A DNA stretch of 64,000 nt from the NCBI GenBank assembly GCA_036346405.1, contig CM070553.1, positions 69,343,686 through 69,407,685 on the forward strand, written 5' to 3'. The notes below the pieces were generated by a model. The model was not told where the DNA came from. It did no database searches and was given only the letters and a program-made list of their open reading frames with translations. Every line of letters starts with the position of its first letter. The stretch's first letter is position 1. The position numbers and the translations under genes were made by a program. Source of the DNA: Phyllostachys edulis. Its lineage: Eukaryota; Streptophyta; Magnoliopsida; Poales; Poaceae. Shown here piece after piece: positions 44,407-56,848 of the stretch.

Positions 44407-47400
44407 ATGTATTGTGATCCAAATAGCTAAAGTCCATCCATTATTTTCGTTCTTGGTCAAAACAGGTGAAGCAGATTTTTTTTATCTTGCACTGTTGGCC
44501 AAAAATTGCAAATCTTCTTCTCCAACCTTGGCTGGTAAGCCATGATCTTATTTCTTTCCATCTTAAGCTTCTTAGGAACCCCAATAGTTGATCTGAATCT
44601 CTCACTTGTGCATGTGGTACTCATATCTTGCTTTGACTGAAAAGTTCTTTTTATAACTTTTCGGTCTTTCATATCGTTTTCAAGTTCTAGGGTTTCTCTT
44701 GTCATCTTTTCAGCTTAATCAGGTCTTTACTAAACCCTAGTAGCATAAGCAGCAATCCCTTTTACCTTTGATGCCTTCAATTTAGTTAGATGGCAAAAAT
44801 CCTTTCCCTGCTGTGTTGTTGTCGGACAAACCGAGAAGAGTTGTGACTCAATCTCTTTTCTGGTAATCCTTGAAGGCAATGTTAGCAAGGGTTGGTCTAG
44901 GGTATTATCTACTCTAAAGATCAGTTTTAGCTGCATTTTAGAATCATTTGCTTAGTATATTTCCCAATCACTCAAAATCTGCAATTTCTAGTTTGCTGTT
45001 TTGTGGACAGTTAGCCGACAATGCATGCACAGCAAACCTTTTGGTCTTCAATTCTTGTCAATTAGTGCTAATAAATGATAAGTAGACCTTAGTTTACTTG
45101 TTTAGCTACAACTTTAACAAAAATATTACTTGTGCATTGTACAAGAAAACAGCAAACTTCAAATTCTGCAATCTGTCATAGCAGCCGGCTGTGCTCTGTC
45201 TGTTTTCAGTTTAACCGACAGTGCACAGCAACTTCATTAGTTTTTGTCGATTGCTGCTAGTAAATGGTGACTTAACTTGCTAACCTAGTTAGGAATACTC
45301 TAAGCTTAAGCAAAGCATGTTACTTGTGAATGTTTAGATCAACAAACCTTCTTTTATAATGTGCCCTGTTTGCAGTTTCAAAATCTGAAAACTGCAGTCC
45401 AGTTTCAACCGAAAATTGATAAATAGTGTTAATTGATGCTAAATGATGAGTTAAACTTTTATTCTTACTTATTTAGCTGTAGCTTAATCAAAAATATCAT
45501 TCTCTCATAGTCTAATATAGCAGCAAGCTTTACTTTTGTTATCTGTCCTGTTTCAGTTTTTGCAAAACCTGAAGCTGTAGCTAAACCTGAAACTCAATTC
45601 TTGTCTTGCTGCTATTGCTGGTCATGCCGACAGCATACAACAAGATGTAGCCCTCTATTTCTTCTAATAAAGTGTATAAGTGATAAGTTAGACTCTTTAA
45701 CTTTATTAACCTGTGATTTGTAGAGATCAACAACCATATTCATTTGGAATCTGTCTCATTTGCAGTTTTTTTTCTGAAATCTGAAACTGTAACTTAAAAA
45801 CTGAACCGTAATTTTTGCCAAGTAGTGTCTACAAGTATTAATATGGGTTACTATCCTTATGCAAGTTAGCTGTAGCTTAAGCAAAGTATTTTTCTTATAG
45901 TGTATGAATCGACAATTCTTTTTAGCTTGTCCTGTTTCAATTTCCAAAATCTAAAGCTACAGTTCTCCACTAAACCAATCTGAAACTGCAATGCTATGCT
46001 AAACCCTAGTCTTGACAATTAGTATCAGTGGGTATCAAAAATGGGTTATTATTCTTACTTAAGCTAGAAGTAACCTAAGCATGTTGCTAAGTATGCATTA
46101 ACACATTGATCATGCATTCTTCTCTATATTTTTGCTCACTGCCATTTTCTTGTTATTCATTGGACTTTTGTGTTTTAGATTCTGGTTCTTCTGAAGTGAT
46201 TGAATATGTTACTGAGCAACAAGAACCTGAACAAGAGGTTTATTATTATCAAGGCAAGCATCCTCTTCGCACCATATTGATCCCAATTTTTGTACTGTAG
46301 ATTTCTAAAAGCAGTGACACTGTTGCATGCTAGTTTCCTAAAAATTTATTTGTGATCTGCTAATAGTTAGTTACCACCTAACACTTGAGGCTTACCTTTA
46401 ATCTCATCATACACTCAAACTTAAGGTATTACTGTTATACCAAAATACTTAGTTTCAGAAAAGTGCTTAGCCATGCAGTCTGTAGATTATTAGTGTTTGT
46501 CAAGCTTATATTGACAACTTGGAAACATTAAATGAACTTCACTTATTTTGATTCTTTGTTCAGTCTATTTAAATCTGAAATGAAATCAAAGATTGTTCAT
46601 TTACATTGATTTTGAATCTGGACAAGTGGATGCTAGTGATGGTGCCTTAGTGCACGAGATTGGGAAATGTGGTTGTCTTGTCTGGATTGATTAAGGACTG
46701 AACATTGACTGGATGATTCAAGCCCCAACATACTTCCACACGCAGTGTATGGGCGCTGTTTGGTTAAGTAAAAGGTTAATGCTATTGAGTTGGAAAACAG
46801 GAAAGTAAGGACATATGTGTTTGATCTCATATCTGTATCATATGTTCTTAAGAGGGTGAGGGCGTACATGCGTTCCATCACATGTATGTACCTTAAGGGC
46901 TCCGATTGTGAATTAATATGTGCAGCTAGCACAGCTCTACTTTCTGTCATTTAATTTCTGTTTTTCGAATCGGCATTCCCGGCACAACATGTGGGCCCCC
47001 GGTTGGCAGGTTCTATTACTAACTTGAACTAAGCAGGATCAGTCACACATGGGTATTCCAGCTCAATAGTGTCAACTTGTTGAAAAACACCAAATCTTAG
47101 TTTACCCGGCCAGCATACCAAAGGCAGTGTGCTATTATTCCGGAGGCATACGGGCTAACTAAGTCGTGTGGGTAAAGATGTACACCCCTGCAGGGTTAAA
47201 ACTATTCGAATAGCCGTGTCCACGGTTATGGACAACGCTTGAATGGAATAGATCTTTGTATAGACTTTGAAATGAAACTTTGTATCTATGTTATTTCGGT
47301 AGGAGACATAATTATGCAATGTTTTTGTGATTAATGGACAGCCACTTAAATGTGGTTATTGTTTTTGATTATGCTCTCTTTTACTTACTGTTTTAGTCCA

Positions 47401-47682
47401 AATTGATTTATAAAACTGCTTTTCCAAAACTTAGCAAGTGTAGGCTTAAGATGTACTGCTTTACGCAAAAATTGAAACCATTATAACCTTCCTGTTGTTA
47501 ACCTTAAGCATGTACAAATTCTACTCCTTTGAATAGGATCTATTAAACACTTTCTTTTCATAGTTTGTGTAAGTCTTGCGAGTACCTTCTGTACTCAGGT
47601 TTTATAACCTCTTGTTGCAGGTGAGGATAGTTATTTGTATGAGATGCCCGTTAGCGCCGATCAGGGTGACGCTAACGAGTGA
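44407..47682 (+). other. Candidate three-exon small frame in G1 3' LTR (exon 1 broken)
   Basis: Exon 1 ends at 44534, exon 2 is 46179-46253 (75 nt, ending EQEVYYYQ before GCAAGC), and exon 3 is 47621-47682 (GEDSYLYEM to DQGDANE, TGA). All phase-1 borders equal those in the 5' LTR. As there, the conserved ATG region is followed by TAA, so the start is lost in both LTRs of G1. Confidence 0.45.
47168..47233 (+). other. Conserved palindromic LTR module (G1 3' LTR)
   Basis: Identical in its core to the 5' LTR copy, including CCCTGCAGGG and CTATTCGAATAG (47202-47213), whereas surrounding LTR sequence has accumulated changes. Confidence 0.85.
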
Positions 47683-50621
47683 AGCTAGTTCTAATCTCCA
47701 CTCAATAGCCTAAGGGTGATGGGGACCATTGGTGGTTTTTTTTGCTGTTTAGTTTCGTTTCCGCTGTTAACTTTTGTGTGACCCAAGGTCACTTGATATT
47801 GTATAACCAAACCAAGTTGTAATATACTATGTTTAACTATGTAATTGTATGCCTTGTATGTATGATACAATGTTGTTTAAGGATATATGTGCAATAGTCA
47901 CTGATCCTGGGAACTGTTGCAAGACATATATCCGGGAACCTGAATAGTGGTGTTGTAACATCCCAAGTCTTGGGATTGTATTTCAAATGTATTAAAAAGG
48001 TGGGGAATTTAAAACTTTTGAACATGCATTGGTTTTATGGAGTTTTTGCATATTTTGTTGCATTGAAGTTGTTGGAATCAAAGAAAAGATACAACTCAAA
48101 TTGAAGTTCCAAAAGAAAGCAAGTGCTAAAACTTGTGATAATCCTCTGGAAATAATTTATTCAAATACTAAGATAATTATGACGAATTAATATAATTTTT
48201 CCCAAATTTTTGGAACCTAATTCAACCCCTAGAAAATTCAAACACAAGTCAAAGACCTATTCTAAGTTTGAATTTGAATTACACAAATTAATTATTGAAC
48301 AGTAGGTTTTCAATTTTTATTTGGAAACTAGGTTGTCCCAGGAAGTCCCCTGATTTATTTCAGAATTTTTAGAAATTTATTTCTAATTTTAAAACTCCGG
48401 TCAAACCTTTTGCTAGTTAGTCAAACAGATTTAAACCTCGGGCTCAGTACTATTCATCAGACCCGAGCCAGTCTACTGTTCAGACCTGAGCCACCCGTCT
48501 CGACCTAGCCGCCTAGCTGCACCGCGTCGGAACCTAGCGTCATCAGCCGTCCATTCCTGATCGTGCGACCCAAATCGACCGAGTCCTTTCGCCCGAGCCG
48601 TTTCGCCTTGAGTCGCTGACACCGCGGCCCCACTTGTCATCTCCTTCCCCTACCTCTGCTGAGACGTGCAGAACGTGAGCGCCACGTGCCCGCGCCACTC
48701 TGCCACACCCTGCCGCTGTCGTCTTCACGCCGTGATGCACCGCCCTCGTCGACCAATCCCCAAGCTCCGTTAGCTCGTGCCGCGTCCATCTCCGTCCTCG
48801 CCCGAGGATAATACCTCCCCGAGCCCTCCATTCTTGCTCATTCCTTCTCTCGGGGGGTGAGAAGGAAGAGGCTCAATTGAGCACCACGCCTGGTTAAGCT
48901 TCAACCGCGTGGTTCTCCTCCCCTCTACCTTCTTTGCCTTCTCCAATTTGGCTTATGCGAGCTCCTACTTTGCCTTGTAGTTCCTGCTCCATCTATGTGC
49001 TCTGGGAAGTACTGGAGCGCGCTCCCGAGGACATCCTCGTGTCAACTTCCATTCTGGTGAGCTAATCGTCATTCTTTGCGCGTCACTTTGAACCTTTCAG
49101 GTTGAATAAGTGTTCCCCTCAATTAATTTCATCAGTTCACCGCAGGAGCGCTCGAATTTGAAGATTCCCTTTTGTCGGCCGCCGCGGCCATTATCGTCGC
49201 CGAGTCACCTCTGAGTTCCCCCGACCTCTCCAACTCTCGGGTGAGCTTCCTAGGACCCTCTAGTAGCTTTAGAGCAGTTGTTTTACACGATTTACTCCTC
49301 GGGGCTTCGTTTCCCCTTTTTGCCGTATCACAGTCTTGCCACCCCACTCTGGCTCACTGGCGGCCTAGTGCTCCCCCGTCGCTGAAACCCCCACCATTAG
49401 CTGCGCTAGGTTATTAGGGTCCCATCTCGGGCCTTGGTCGGCGCTGCCGTGGTGCGTAGCGCTGGCGCGGCGCCATGCAATCGGGCGGAGCGGAGTGCCG
49501 TTGTCGGATTTCCCAGCAAATCCCTATAGCGGCCGAGATTAAGAGTTAGTGATAATGATTAGACTTAATGGCGTATCTTTGTCGGAAAAGCAGCGATTAA
49601 CTGCGTTAATGATTGGTCTTTATTAGTTTTGAGTCACTTACATGTGGGCCCGAGGCCATTAGTGCTTGGTAAACCACAGTCCATAGACCGGTGCACTGTG
49701 CTGTGGACTTTAGTCCATGCACTATTCTGTGAACCATGAGTATGACTGTTGGGACCCACATGTCAGTGCTTAATTAAAATTGGAAATAAAATGAAAAACG
49801 TCACTGTTTAGTAGACCCCACCGTCATCCTTTGTGGCTAGCTCTAGGCCGGTAAGAAAAGTCTGTAATGCATGTATAATTTCCGAAATGAATTATTTATG
49901 AACTGAAAATTGGTTAAACTTCAAAATTGCATAAGTAATTCATTCTAGCTTCAAAATTGATGATTCAAATTTTGTTAGTTTCCATTTTAAATGTACTTTA
50001 ATATAAAAATGGATTGAACCATGTTACTATTCTAGAAAATACTTTTGGCAAAATTACTTTAGGCTTAGTATTATTGTTGCACTAAAAATTGCTTTAACTT
50101 CAAAAATGCATAAGTATTTCTCTGTAACTCCAAAAAGAGTAAAATCAATTTTTTTGGAATCCTCTGTTAGTGTAGTTTAGTGTAAAATAGGTTGTGAGCA
50201 TGATACTATTGCTGAAAATCTTATTTTACATATAACTTTTGTACTACTTTCATAACTTTGAAAAATCATAGGAAATTCATCTTAGCTCCAAATGAGGTGA
50301 ATCAAATTCCATTGTTCATCTCATGTGGTGCTCTTCGTACCATAAAAATTTCAAGTACACCACTGCTCTGGAAATTTTCACCAAAATAATTAATTCAGAT
50401 GAACAGTAACCGGTAGCAATTAAATTGGATTTTCTTGAAAACTGACATTCAAACTGTCATAACTTTGCATAGAACATCCAAATCAATTGATTCTTGTTGA
50501 TAAATTCACCTAAAATCATGCTCTACCTTCTGTGAATGTTTCATAATTTTTGGCTGAAGTTGAAGTTTTGGGTCTTTTCGGTGTTATTCGCTTCTTATTG
50601 TGCTTTCGATTCTTTTGCTAG

Positions 50622-50684
50622 GTTCCAACGAAAATATTGATTGCGCGAGTGACCCTCTGCAGCAAGATAATCATCCTCAGCAAG
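50622..50684 (+). other. Middle-exon-like segment of LTR E
   Basis: 63 nt after TTTTGCTAG and before the GCAAGC donor. It begins GSNENIDCASDPL and ends NHPQQ in the shared phase. It is the plus-strand counterpart of 58134-58072 in LTR H. The last exon is deleted in E. Confidence 0.4.
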
Positions 50685-51428
50685 GCAAGCAGTTTGATCA
50701 TAAATGTCCCATTATTTTCAAGTCTAATACTTTGTTTACAAGTTGTATGTATGCATGCTTTTGTGTCAAAGTAATTTTCCCGTTTAGAGGTAGCTATTCC
50801 TATTGCATGGTTGCCCTTAAAATTATTATCCCCTGCCACAAAACATAAGTTATTAATATCGCTGGTGAATTAGAGCCTGGTGATTTAATTATGCTCTTTT
50901 ATTGTCTTTACGGTGTCATGCTTAGCTACCGGTAGAATTGGGCAGTTATCGACTTAGTCGATAACCTTGATCACACAAATCATTTTATTACTCTTTGATC
51001 AGCACCTTGTGTTAAATTACTTTGAAAACTAAAAGTGCAAATGAAATGATTTAGACTTGGGCAAGTGGTTGGATGGTGTGATATCGGGTGTGTGAATGTC
51101 TTGCCTAGGTCAACAAGGACTGAACATCTTGTTTCACCAAAACCAAGCATAATTGCATGCTAACCACGCGAGAGGGATATGGGACCTCTCTTGACTAAGT
51201 ACCATGGGCGGTGTTAATTATGAGCTGGTTGGTGGTTGAAAAAGAAAAGAAATGTTTGTGATATGTGGGGAACATTAGCAAATCGGCTTGAGCTGGCTAA
51301 TGTGTCTTTCTCTTTGTTGGGTTGCGGCTCTTAATTAGTATCATCCATGGGAAATGTCTCGTAGGACTTAGCCGTGCCGGCATACCAAAGGAAGTGTGCT
51401 AATCTAGTGGTGAAAAGGCGGTCTGGCG

Positions 51429-51494
51429 TGTGGGTACATTGGTACACCCCTGCAGGGTATAAACTATTCGAATAGCCTCGTCCTAGGTTATGGA
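51429..51494 (+). other. Conserved palindromic LTR module (LTR E)
   Basis: TGTGGGTACATTGGTACA, CCCTGCAGGG, CTATTCGAATAG (51464-51475), then TCCTAGGTTATGGACACGC. Flanks differ from G1, but the palindromes are identical. Confidence 0.85.
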
Positions 51495-51698
51495 CACGCT
51501 TGGGTTTGGATTTGTAGGAGTTAGACTCAACACTTTGGATTCTATATGTTGAATGAATTGCTGCATAATTTTTGTATGGGGTATGTGCACTGCACTTCTG
51601 GGAAGTACATATACGCCGAGAGTCGTGATATTTGATTTGTAATGCTTGAATCATCTTAATGGTTAAGTATTACAAGTTAAATACCCTGGGTTCTCACA

Positions 51699-54600
51699 GT
51701 GTTGCACCTAGGATTTTTATGGTAAGTAAAACACCTCCTGAGATGAATAACACAATTGAGATCACCTCATTTGGAGCTAGGATGCATGCTTTATGATTTT
51801 TCAAAGACATGCAAAAGAGCACAAATAAAATGCACCCACAATTCTTTTGAAAATAATGACATGCCTAAATCCTATTCTCCATTTAGTACACTAATAGAGG
51901 AAGCCAACAAAGTTGGATTCACTCAAAAAGGATCTATAGAGAATTACTTATGCAATTTACAAGTTAATTGCAAATTTTGGAGCAACATTTAAGGTCTATT
52001 TCTAAACCAATTTTCAAACCCATTTTCTAGAGCCAATCTAAGCTTACAACAATTTTTAGATTAAAGCCCAGATCAAACCAGAGCTAACAAAATTTGAATC
52101 AACCCAAAAGGAGCTAAAATGAAATAGTTATGCATTTTTGAAGTTCATTACCTTTTTCAGTTTATAAATAATTCCCTCGGGAATTTTCTAAAACCAAAAC
52201 GGCGTGGACGAACCTAGGCCGTTGAGATTGAATCAGACAACCCAAGAGGAATAGGGAAACGTGCTCGCGCCCGAGTGGATCCAACGAGCGTGGGCCGTCG
52301 ATGATGCATCCGACGGTCCAGGTTGAATCGCGCGCGGCGCGTTTGGAACTCGCGCGCGCAAACGGGGCATCGACTGTGGACCGTCAATCGCGAGATGGAC
52401 GGCTCACAATGAACGCCACACAGTGCACACGCACAGACCCCATGAAATCTCGCCCACAGATCTGGAAATGGATGGCCCTAGGACGCTGCTACAGTTGTCG
52501 GCCCCGTCTGACGAAAGAACCGCCGGGGAGATTGGCTCACCGCCGGCGATGCGGACCATGGCGGCGCAAACCAAGAGTACCACCAGGTCCGCAATAGAGA
52601 TGCGCACCTGCTGGTACTACTCATACCGCCGGAGGTGGCCCAGAACGTCGGCGAGCCGGAGGACAGCGACGCGGTAACGCACGGCCAAAAGCAAACATGA
52701 AGGAAAGCTCTGCAACAGTCCATTCAAGCGGGTGCCCAGCCATCTAGGGACTATAAGCAAGCTACCTGGATGATGCGGAGGCACGGGGACGGTCGGTGCA
52801 GCTCCGGTGACGAGGAGCAGCGCCGGCGATGAAGACGACAACACGGGGGAGGCACCTTGAGCAAAAAGAGAGGGACCGCGTCATGGGGTTAAACTCAATA
52901 TAGCTCAGAGATGCTCCCAGAGCAAGGAATTGAAAGGAGAGGGTCCTTACCGGACTTGAGAAAGAAAGGGGGAGCTTTTCGGCCGAAGGGGACCAAACTC
53001 CAAATTAGGCCGCCCCTATAAATGTCAAAACCAATTAAGTTAGGGGTTTTGACCACAGAGGCGAGAGGCTCAAATGGAAGCAAAGAGGTGGAAGAAAAGC
53101 CACATGAACCCTGTTGCCACCGAGGAGCTTCAAGGTGCAACAATGGCGGCCGAGGGGTTTAGGGGTGATTTGAGCTCAATAACCCGAGAGCAAGAGGAGA
53201 AAGTGTTTAAAGGAAGCCAAGGAGGACAAGGGGGACCTTTTATAGCTAGGGAGCAGAGGCAATGAGCTAGGGTTAAGCTCCATGGTGAGCTTAGCCCACA
53301 GCTCGGTCCATGGCTCAACAAGGACGCGGAGGGGATGGGGGCAGTTCTGAGCATGACTTTGGGGGCGGAAGGCTGACCCGCATTTAATGCTTGTAGCAAA
53401 AGAGCTATTGAGAGGTGACAAGGCACTGCCCTCCCTCTGCCATGGCGCACGCGCGCGAGACCGAGGAAGGAGAAGAACAGGTGCGGTGTAGGCCCACCAG
53501 TTAGAGGAAGAGAAAGGGCGTGGCACGAGCTGGAACAGACACAGACAGGTCGCGCCCAACCACAGTCATGAGCGGGCTGATTACAGCCGTTAGATATTTA
53601 AAGGGGGTGGTCGCGACCCTTAGATCTGAACCGGGGTGGTCTGAAAAGGAAAGGGGGAGGTCGCGACCATTGGATCTGAATCGGGGGTTCCGAAAGGAAC
53701 GGGAGGTCGTGACCATTTGATCTCGATTGGGGTGATCGTGGACCATTCGATCTGAATCGGGGTGGTCCGAGAAAGAAACGGGAGGTCGTGACCGCTAGAT
53801 CTTCATCGCACGGTTCCGACAAGGAAGGGGAGGTCGCAGCCGTTAGATTCACATCGGACGGTTGCGAAACGAAAAGGGAGGTCACACGCTGAAAGGAGAT
53901 AGGAGGTCATGGCTATTGGATTTGCATCCGAGGGCGCACAATAGAGAGGGGAGGTCGTGGCCATTGCGCACGACGCAATGGGAGGTCGTGGTCATTGGAT
54001 TTCGATCCAATGGTGCACAACAAAGATGGGAGGTCGTGGCCATTGCGCACGATGCGATGGGAGGTCGTGGCCGTTGGATTTCGATCCAATGGCGCACAAT
54101 AGAGATGGGAGGTCGTGGCTGTTGGATTTCGATACAACGGCGACGAACAGAGGTGGGATGTCGTGGCTGTTGGATTTCGATCCAACGGCGACGAACAGAG
54201 GTGGGAGGTCGTGGCTGTTGGATTTCGATCCAACGGCGACGAACAGAGGTGGGAGGTCGTGTCTGTTGCGCACGACGCTGAAAAGAGGTGGGAGGTCGTG
54301 GCCGCTAGATCTTGATCTGACGGCGACGAAAGGAGATGGGAGGTCGTGGCCACTAGATCTTGATCTAATGGCGCACAACGGTCGTGCGAGGGAGGGCTCG
54401 GGCTGAGCTGGGATGCGGTTGGGTTCGACCCGCTTGAAGGTGGATCGGACCCAAGGAACAGTGCCAAATTTGAGTTTAAATTTGAAGGCTGAGTTTGGAG
54501 GAATTTTTAGAGGGAGCAAACTAACTCCAAAAATTCCGAAATTTTGACTGGAGCTTCCTCACTCCAGGATTAACCTTACATAAAATTTCTATAGATTTTT

Positions 54601-54995
54601 ATGAAATGCATTTTTCTCAATAAATTCATCAAGGGCTGTTCTAGGGTTTGACTTACCTCCAAAATTTTTCAAATAATTTCTAAAAATTATGAAATTTTTC
54701 AGAGGGGTCACACATCATCCCTAGAACCAAGGAAAAATATTTCCAATGGTTGAATACCAAATTCTTGCCAAAGTTGATTAAGGGGTTGACTTTAGTCAAC
54801 ATGAGGTTTATGTTTTTGAATTCCACAACTCTTGACAAGAATTATAGAAATGTTCAAGAGTTTCAAGATGAGAGAAAAGTTTTAATTTCTACTCACTTAA
54901 TTATATTTGAAACAAACACCCATATTAGGTTACATTTGAAACACAAACCCTGGTTTGGTTACATTTGAAACACAACCTATTTTTGGGATGTTACA
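51699..54995 (-). mobile_element. 3' LTR of minus-strand gypsy element F, left end truncated
   Basis: The right edge is GGGATGTTACA (54995), next to a minus-strand polypurine tract and the end of pol, so this is F's 3' LTR in minus orientation. The left end is not a recognisable TG terminus. It meets LTR E in an unresolved junction. 51700-52200 is AT-rich, 52200-54480 GC-rich with an array at 53590-54385, and 54480-54990 AT-rich. I did not find the module or exon-like segments; they would lie in the missing part. Confidence 0.75.
53590..54385. repeat. GGGAGGTCGTGG-type tandem array, about 48-bp units
   Basis: Units such as GGGAGGTCGTGGC, TGTTGGATTTCGATCCAACG and GCGACGAACAGAGGT repeat. They are most regular at 54060-54260, where the period is about 48 and hence a multiple of three, which keeps frames open on both strands. 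The GGAGGTC core is shared with the array in LTR Z. Confidence 0.9.
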
Positions 54996-56495
54996 AAATC
55001 TCCCCCCCCCCCTTACAGAAATCTCGTCCCGAGATTTAGCTCCCTCGAAAAAGAAAGAGGGGTAGTCCACACGCAGACGATCTTCCCTATCCCAAGTAGC
55101 TTCATCCTCGGAATGATTCGACCACTGAACTTTAAGGAACTTGATGGAACGATTCCTCGTTCTTCGTTCAGCCTCTTCAAGGATGCGAACAGGGTGCTCG
55201 CGATAGGTCAAATCTTCTTGGACATCAAGAGTTTCCAATGGAGCTTCCTCAGTTGGAACACGGAGGCACTTCTTTAACTGGGACACATGGAACACATCAT
55301 GTACCCCCTCAAGTGCAGCAGGCAATTCCAACTTATAGGCAACAGCTCCTTTCTTCTCGATGATGCGGTAGTGACCCACATGCCGAGGAGCTAACTTGCC
55401 CTTAGCGCTGAAACGTTGATGGCCCTTCAAAGGAGAGACTTTGAGATAAACAAAGTCATCGGGCTCAAAACTCAACTCACAACGACGGTGATCCACATAG
55501 CTCTTTTGCCTGGATTGAGTTGTGCGTAGACGCTCACGAATAAGCTGGACTTGACTCTCGGCCTCATCAATCCAGTCCAGGCCAAAGAAAGGTCTTTCGT
55601 CGGTCTCAGACCAGTTCAACGGGGTTCTGCACTTTCTCCCGTATAAGGCCTCGAAGGGTGCCATGCCGAGACTGGCTTGGAAGCTGTTGTTGTAAGAAAA
55701 CTCGGCGAATGGTAAGCATTTCTCCCGATGCTTCCCATAGGAAAGAACACAAGCACGAAGCATGTCTTCCAAAATTTGGTTGACCCTCTCGGTCTGACCA
55801 TCAGTTTGGGGGATGATATGCTGTGCTGAAGGAAAGACGAGTTCCCATAGCCTCTTGCAAACTATGCCAAAATCGAGAAGTGAACAGAGAACCACGATCA
55901 GAAATGATCGTCTTAGGTATCCCATGCAAACTTACAATTCTGGGAACATAGAGCTTGCCTAAGAGACCCACACGAAGCTGAGTCTTGACAGGAATGAAAT
56001 GAGCCACTTTAGTCAATCGATCGATGACAACCCAAATGGCATCATTTCCTTGGGAGACTGGGTAAACCGGTGATAAAATCCATCGATCGAATCCCACTTC
56101 GATCGAGCCTTGGCAAGGGTGAAGCGAACTGCGGGGCGCGATGCTCGGCCTTGACACGGCGACACTCGTCACACTCGACAGCGAACCGCAATCTCCCTCT
56201 TCATTCGGGTCCACCAAAATCCCTGGCGGAGATCTTGATACATCTTTATGGCCCCGGGATGAATGGAAAAAGGCGAATCATGGGCTTCGTGGAGGATCAA
56301 ATTCCGCAACTCCATGTCCTTTGGAACCACAAGGCTTTGCCCGAACCTCACAACACCAAGCTCATCTTCAGAGAAGCACTTGGCTGTTCCGTTCTTGATA
56401 TTTTGCCTGATTTGGTTCACTCTAGCATCCGATTGCTGAGCGGCCTTGACACGATCCACCAAGGTTGGTTGCACAACCAAGGTAGCGAGGAAACC
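54930..56495 (-). pseudogene. pol: pol fragment of F: integrase and chromodomain-like tail
   Basis: Read on the minus strand from 56495: the RNase H-integrase linker (VVQPTLVDRVKAAQQSD), integrase zinc finger start (HEAHDSPFSIHPG; its Cys pair is lost to a frameshift near 56170), core (VIDRLTKVAHFIPVK, IISDRGSLF, DGQTERVNQ with the catalytic Asp and Glu), GPY-like region, and tail WSNHSEDEATWD. A further frameshift lies near 55805-55925. No stop follows the tail, so the frame runs through the polypurine tract into the LTR to 54930. Cut at 56495 by LTR H. A Ty3/gypsy relative of G1, inactive. Confidence 0.93.
54996..55037 (-). other. Polypurine tract and hairpin of element F
   Basis: Eleven consecutive C (55002-55012) are the complement of a G-rich tract abutting the LTR. 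An 8-bp hairpin, AAATCTCG-TCC-CGAGATTT (55019-55037), stands just upstream in element sense, as in G1. Confidence 0.85.
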
Positions 56496-56848
56496 TGTGA
56501 GACCCCAGGGTATTTAGCTTGTAATGCTTAGTTATCATTAACCCTAGCATCACAAACCAAATATCTCGTGCCTCGGGAAAATGTATACATCCCAGAAGTG
56601 CTGTATACACACCCTTTTACAAAATCATGCATCAATTCCATACAAACATAGAAACGAAGCACAAACTTAACAAAAGACATACATAATAGAGATTTTATTA
56701 CAAAAGAAGCCAACCGGCCAAAGACAAGCTAAAGAGCTAAACACTAAAGAGATAAATAAACAGCGGAAGCAAAAGCCATAAGATGGCAACAACAAAAGAG
56801 CCAATTAGTGTGCCTTTAACCCACAAGGCAACCAACTGGACTACCAGC

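Larger units (their letters stand above)
8608..47946 (+). mobile_element. Ty3/gypsy retrotransposon G1, nested-interrupted and non-functional
   Basis: Order: 5' LTR 8608-12906, primer site 12911-12922, extra frame 13120-13707, gag from 14205, pol to 43544, polypurine tract and 3' LTR from 43767. Insertions at 15143-32368 and 34995-42586 split it, each with a perfect 5-bp duplication, so the coding halves join in frame across them. Domain order (protease, RT, RNase H, integrase) is Ty3/gypsy. The chromodomain-like tail and very long LTRs suggest the Tekay/Del chromovirus lineage (inference). Numerous stops and frameshifts make it inactive. The 3' LTR loses similarity to the 5' LTR after about 47946. 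Confidence 0.9.
43767..47946 (+). mobile_element. 3' LTR of G1, tail missing
   Basis: It starts TGTAACAGCCCCAG and follows the 5' LTR closely, with scattered substitutions and an extra stretch of about 38 bp near 44830. It diverges after ...GGAACCTGAATA (about 47946). The last 140-odd bases of the LTR are not found in the window, so the right target duplication cannot be checked. Confidence 0.9.
47954..51698 (+). mobile_element. LTR E (solo or truncated element)
   Basis: It runs from TGTAACATCCCAAG to GGGTTCTCACA, 3.7 kb, GC-rich at 48430-49480. No primer site follows its right end. It reads GTGTTGCACC there, against GTGGTGT at the left, so the expected 5-bp duplication is at best shifted by one base (GTGTT). 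Compared with the related LTR H, it lacks roughly 570 bases between the module and the end, which removes the last exon. Confidence 0.8.

Noticed and set aside
49800..50580. Possible microRNA or non-coding RNA gene in AT-rich part of LTR E
   Set aside because: I found no long paired arms or other support beyond AT-rich sequence.
53862..54519. Frames of 139-184 codons with a repeated 16-residue pattern
   Set aside because: The tandem unit is about 48 bp, a multiple of three, so frames stay open on both strands. There is no ATG context or conservation to support a protein.
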